From Nelumbo lutea (lineage: Eukaryota; Streptophyta; Magnoliopsida; Proteales; Nelumbonaceae), in NCBI GenBank assembly GCA_022828595.1, contig JAKGHH010000001.1, positions 204,991,813 to 205,055,812 on the forward strand: a DNA stretch of 64,000 bases, read 5' to 3'. Under the pieces are notes generated by a model. That model worked only from the letters and a program-made list of their open reading frames with translations, was not told the origin of the DNA and made no database searches. Positions 61,954 through 64,000 of this stretch are shown here, one piece after another; the first letter of the stretch is position 1, and every line of letters begins with the position of its first letter. The translations under genes were made by a program, and so were the position numbers.

Positions 61954-62221
61954 TGTAGAGTAAGATGGGCCGAATGGCCCATAGGCTGTTTATTCTTTCT
62001 TACTGTTTATGTTCTTTTCTATAATGGGCCTTATTCCGGGCCCATCCTTTCTATGTTATGTTCTTTGTAATTTCTTGCCCAACTAAGGGTCTCATTGTAA
62101 TTATTCAAATATATCTTAATAAAATAATGTTAGGGTGTTGAGAGGGAGAAATGTTCGAAACTCTCACTCTCAAAACCCTCATTGCCGAACTCTCAAGGTC
62201 TGTTTTCTTCAGTTTTCTCCA
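61954..62221 (+). repeat. 5' LTR of the rightmost Copia
   Basis: It begins TGTAGAGTAAGATGGGCC exactly where the similarity to LTR family B stops, and ends TTCTCCA before the PBS, 268 bp long. The five bases before it are GATAT, the predicted target duplication. The second LTR lies beyond the window. Confidence 0.8.
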
Positions 62222-62236
62222 TGGTATCCGAGCAGG
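62222..62236 (+). other. Copia primer-binding site
   Basis: TGGTATCCGAGCAGG directly after the LTR is a Copia initiator-Met tRNA site with one change (CCG for CAG). Confidence 0.85.
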
Positions 62237-63000
62237 CCTGAACTTCAGTATTCTAGGGCTGGAAGTTTTAGCTTGTGTTACCTGATTCTTGGAGGTCATT
62301 GGTAGGTGCCCAAGACTCAAATTTCTTGGAGAAGGGGTTCGGTGGCCAGGAAGAATCAGAGAAAAAAGGGAAACAACTTGGTTTCTGATTTGAAGCTTAA
62401 ATATTGTAAGTTGTGCTCAGATTTCTAGGTTATTTTTTCTGTGTTTGGACTGTTGAAGTGTCCGAAATTTTTGGGTTGTTTCTGTACAGCTATTCGACTG
62501 TCTTCTATTCTGGTTTAACCCAGTGATCTCTGGGTTGTTTTCACTCCTTTTTGAACTATCAAAACTGCCGAAACATCCTTGGATTCAGTGCTGCAAATTG
62601 TTGCTTCTTTTTGGCTATGTTTTGGGGGCTTGTACGGATTGTTCTTGAGACTTTTTTCACCTTTGACAGTGGGGTCTTTTCTATTGCCCACACTGTGTTT
62701 GTAAAAAGGCCTCTTCATCAATACGGACTGGTATTTACTCTTCTTGGCTACTTTTTGGTGATTACCTTGAAGTCCCTGATTAGAAAAGGAATTTCCATTG
62801 AGTGCACAATGCTTAGAAGTTTTTTGATTACTTCTTGAAGGCCGAACCAAGGTTCTACTTCAGTCTTGGTTCTTGCAACTTCCGGGTGTAGTTTGGCCTT
62901 ATGTATTGCTGTCTTGAAGTTGGTTGAACTCAGTCCTTGCTTATCCTCATTTGGTACACTTGTAGAAGTCATCTGAAATCATATTTGAAGTGTTTACATG
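62237..63000 (+). other. Leader of the rightmost Copia
   Basis: Noncoding sequence between PBS and gag ATG. Its GCCTGAACTTC...CCTGATTCTTGGAGGTC pattern parallels 50,520-50,590 of the Copia at 50.1 kb, so the two elements are related. Open frames here have no motif. Confidence 0.6.
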
Positions 63001-64000
63001 ATGAACTCCTCAGAATTTGAAAACAAGATTGGTGCTGAATATGAACCGATTCAGGGGACTCCAGGTGATTCTTTATTGACTGTGACCACAATTAAACTAG
63101 ATGGAACTAAATATCTGGCATGGTGACAATCGGTAAAGATTTATATATGTAGTAGAGGAAAGTGGGGGTTTATTTCCGGGAGCAAGAAGGCTCCCCTGAA
63201 GATGATCCATCCTACGACAAGTGGATGCAAGAAAATTACACAGTCATTGGGTGGCTTGTAAACTCAATGCAGCCACAAATTAGCCAACATTACCTATGGA
63301 TGAATTCAACAAAGGAAATTTGGGATAGTGTTGCAGAAACCTATTCCCAAAATCTAAATGTGGCTAGAGCTTATAAATTGAGAAGTGATGTGAAGAGTTT
63401 AAGGCAAGGGGAGAAACCTTTAGCTGTATACTTCTCAACCCTGAAGTCTCCGTGGCAAGAAATTGACCTAATAGAAGCTGTAACTTGGGACACCACCAAT
63501 GATGCAGAGACTTATAGAAAACTGGTTGAAAGGAACATGGTGTTTGAGTTCTTAACCAGACTAAACTCAGAATATGATATCACAAAACTGAATATTCTTT
63601 CCAAGGAGAGTGTCTCATTGTCACAAGCTTATACTTTGGTGAGCAGTGAAGAGAGCAGAATGGCTGTTCAGGTTCAAGGGGCTGGTATTAGTGATCACTT
63701 TGCGATTATGGGGGTTAAACCCAAAGGTGTTGTTGGGACATCTAGTGGCTCAGGAAAGAAAAAAGTTGTATGTGAGTACTGCAAGAAGCCGAAACATACC
63801 AAAAACGAGTGTGGGAAATTACATCCTGATCTTGTTCCCATTCAATTTCAGAAAAAACATGATAGTAAAAGGACAGGAAGTGCAAATGTGGCTGCTGGGC
63901 CAGATAGTGATAAGTACTATACTGAAGAGATGCCTGCTTGTGCGCAGTTGGCAGCCATGAAAGCAGAATATGAAAAGTTTGGGAAGATGATTAGTCATCT
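63001..64000 (+). pseudogene. Copia gag, running off the right edge
   Basis: It starts MNSSEFENKIGAEYEPIQGT, then IKLDGTKYLAW with a stop at 63,124. After a frame change come PQISQHYLWMNSTKEIWDSV, AETYSQNLNVARAYKLRSDV and VFEFLTRLNSEYDITKLNIL. The zinc knuckle CEYCKKPKHTKNECGKLH is intact at about 63,772-63,825, and the frame is then open to the window end. It is the youngest-looking gag here, yet the early stop and the frame change make it a pseudogene or nearly so. The rest of the element lies outside. Confidence 0.87.

Overview
This window is nuclear DNA from a TE-rich flowering plant, probably a woody dicot or basal eudicot; the species cannot be fixed from the sequence. The evidence is plant-type spliced genes with GT-AG introns, plant LINEs whose ORF2 ends in an RNase H domain, a Tat-type Ty3/Gypsy element with two RNase H domains and an antisense ORF, several Ty1/Copia families, hAT, CACTA-like and PIF-like elements, and long AT-rich spacers. 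I recognise three host genes and one host-derived pseudogene. Most of the rest is layered transposable-element debris.

Left block (1-15,969) is a nest read from the outside in. A hAT element (minus strand; end at about 15,969, transposase N-terminus at about 14,833-15,339) is interrupted by a LINE (minus strand, running off the left edge). The LINE ORF1 holds a 472-bp non-autonomous element with an 11-bp target duplication. The LINE RT domain holds a complete but dead Gypsy/Tat element (690-10,823) with two LTRs, PBS, polypurine tract, a matching 5-bp target duplication (TAACC), an antisense ORF with its own TATA-like box, and short repeats before the 3' LTR.

Middle block (16-43 kb). A complete four-exon TRAPPC6/TRS33-type gene (plus, 16,710-21,116) carries a 5'-truncated LINE in intron 3, itself hit by a 348-bp MITE. 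Downstream are a second LINE remnant, a minus-strand Copia 3' half with its LTR, a plus-strand Copia pol lacking its 5' end, and a Gypsy gag remnant. A single-exon gene for a two-pass membrane protein of unknown function (minus, 38,941-39,501) has a decayed paralogue about 9 kb away (29,864-30,342) with co-linear upstream flanks. The paralogue has since taken in an LTR-like sequence and a 924-bp hAT-like element, so the intact copy serves as the empty site.

Right block (43.4-64 kb). The first eight exons of a RecQ helicase of the plant RECQ2 type (plus, from 43,451) encode about 355 residues through part of the second helicase lobe. The coding sequence stops at a normal splice donor (47,842/47,843) and no further exon was recognised. 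The following 16 kb is LINE and Copia sequence, including Copia inserted in LINE, LINE inserted in Copia, one LTR shared by two Copia bodies, and Copia inserted in an older LTR. Either this is a very large TE-filled intron or the gene is broken. No RNA gene, CRISPR array, prokaryotic operon or novel enzymatic system was found. The most useful material is the dated order of nested insertions, the segmental duplication with empty sites, and the unresolved helicase gene.
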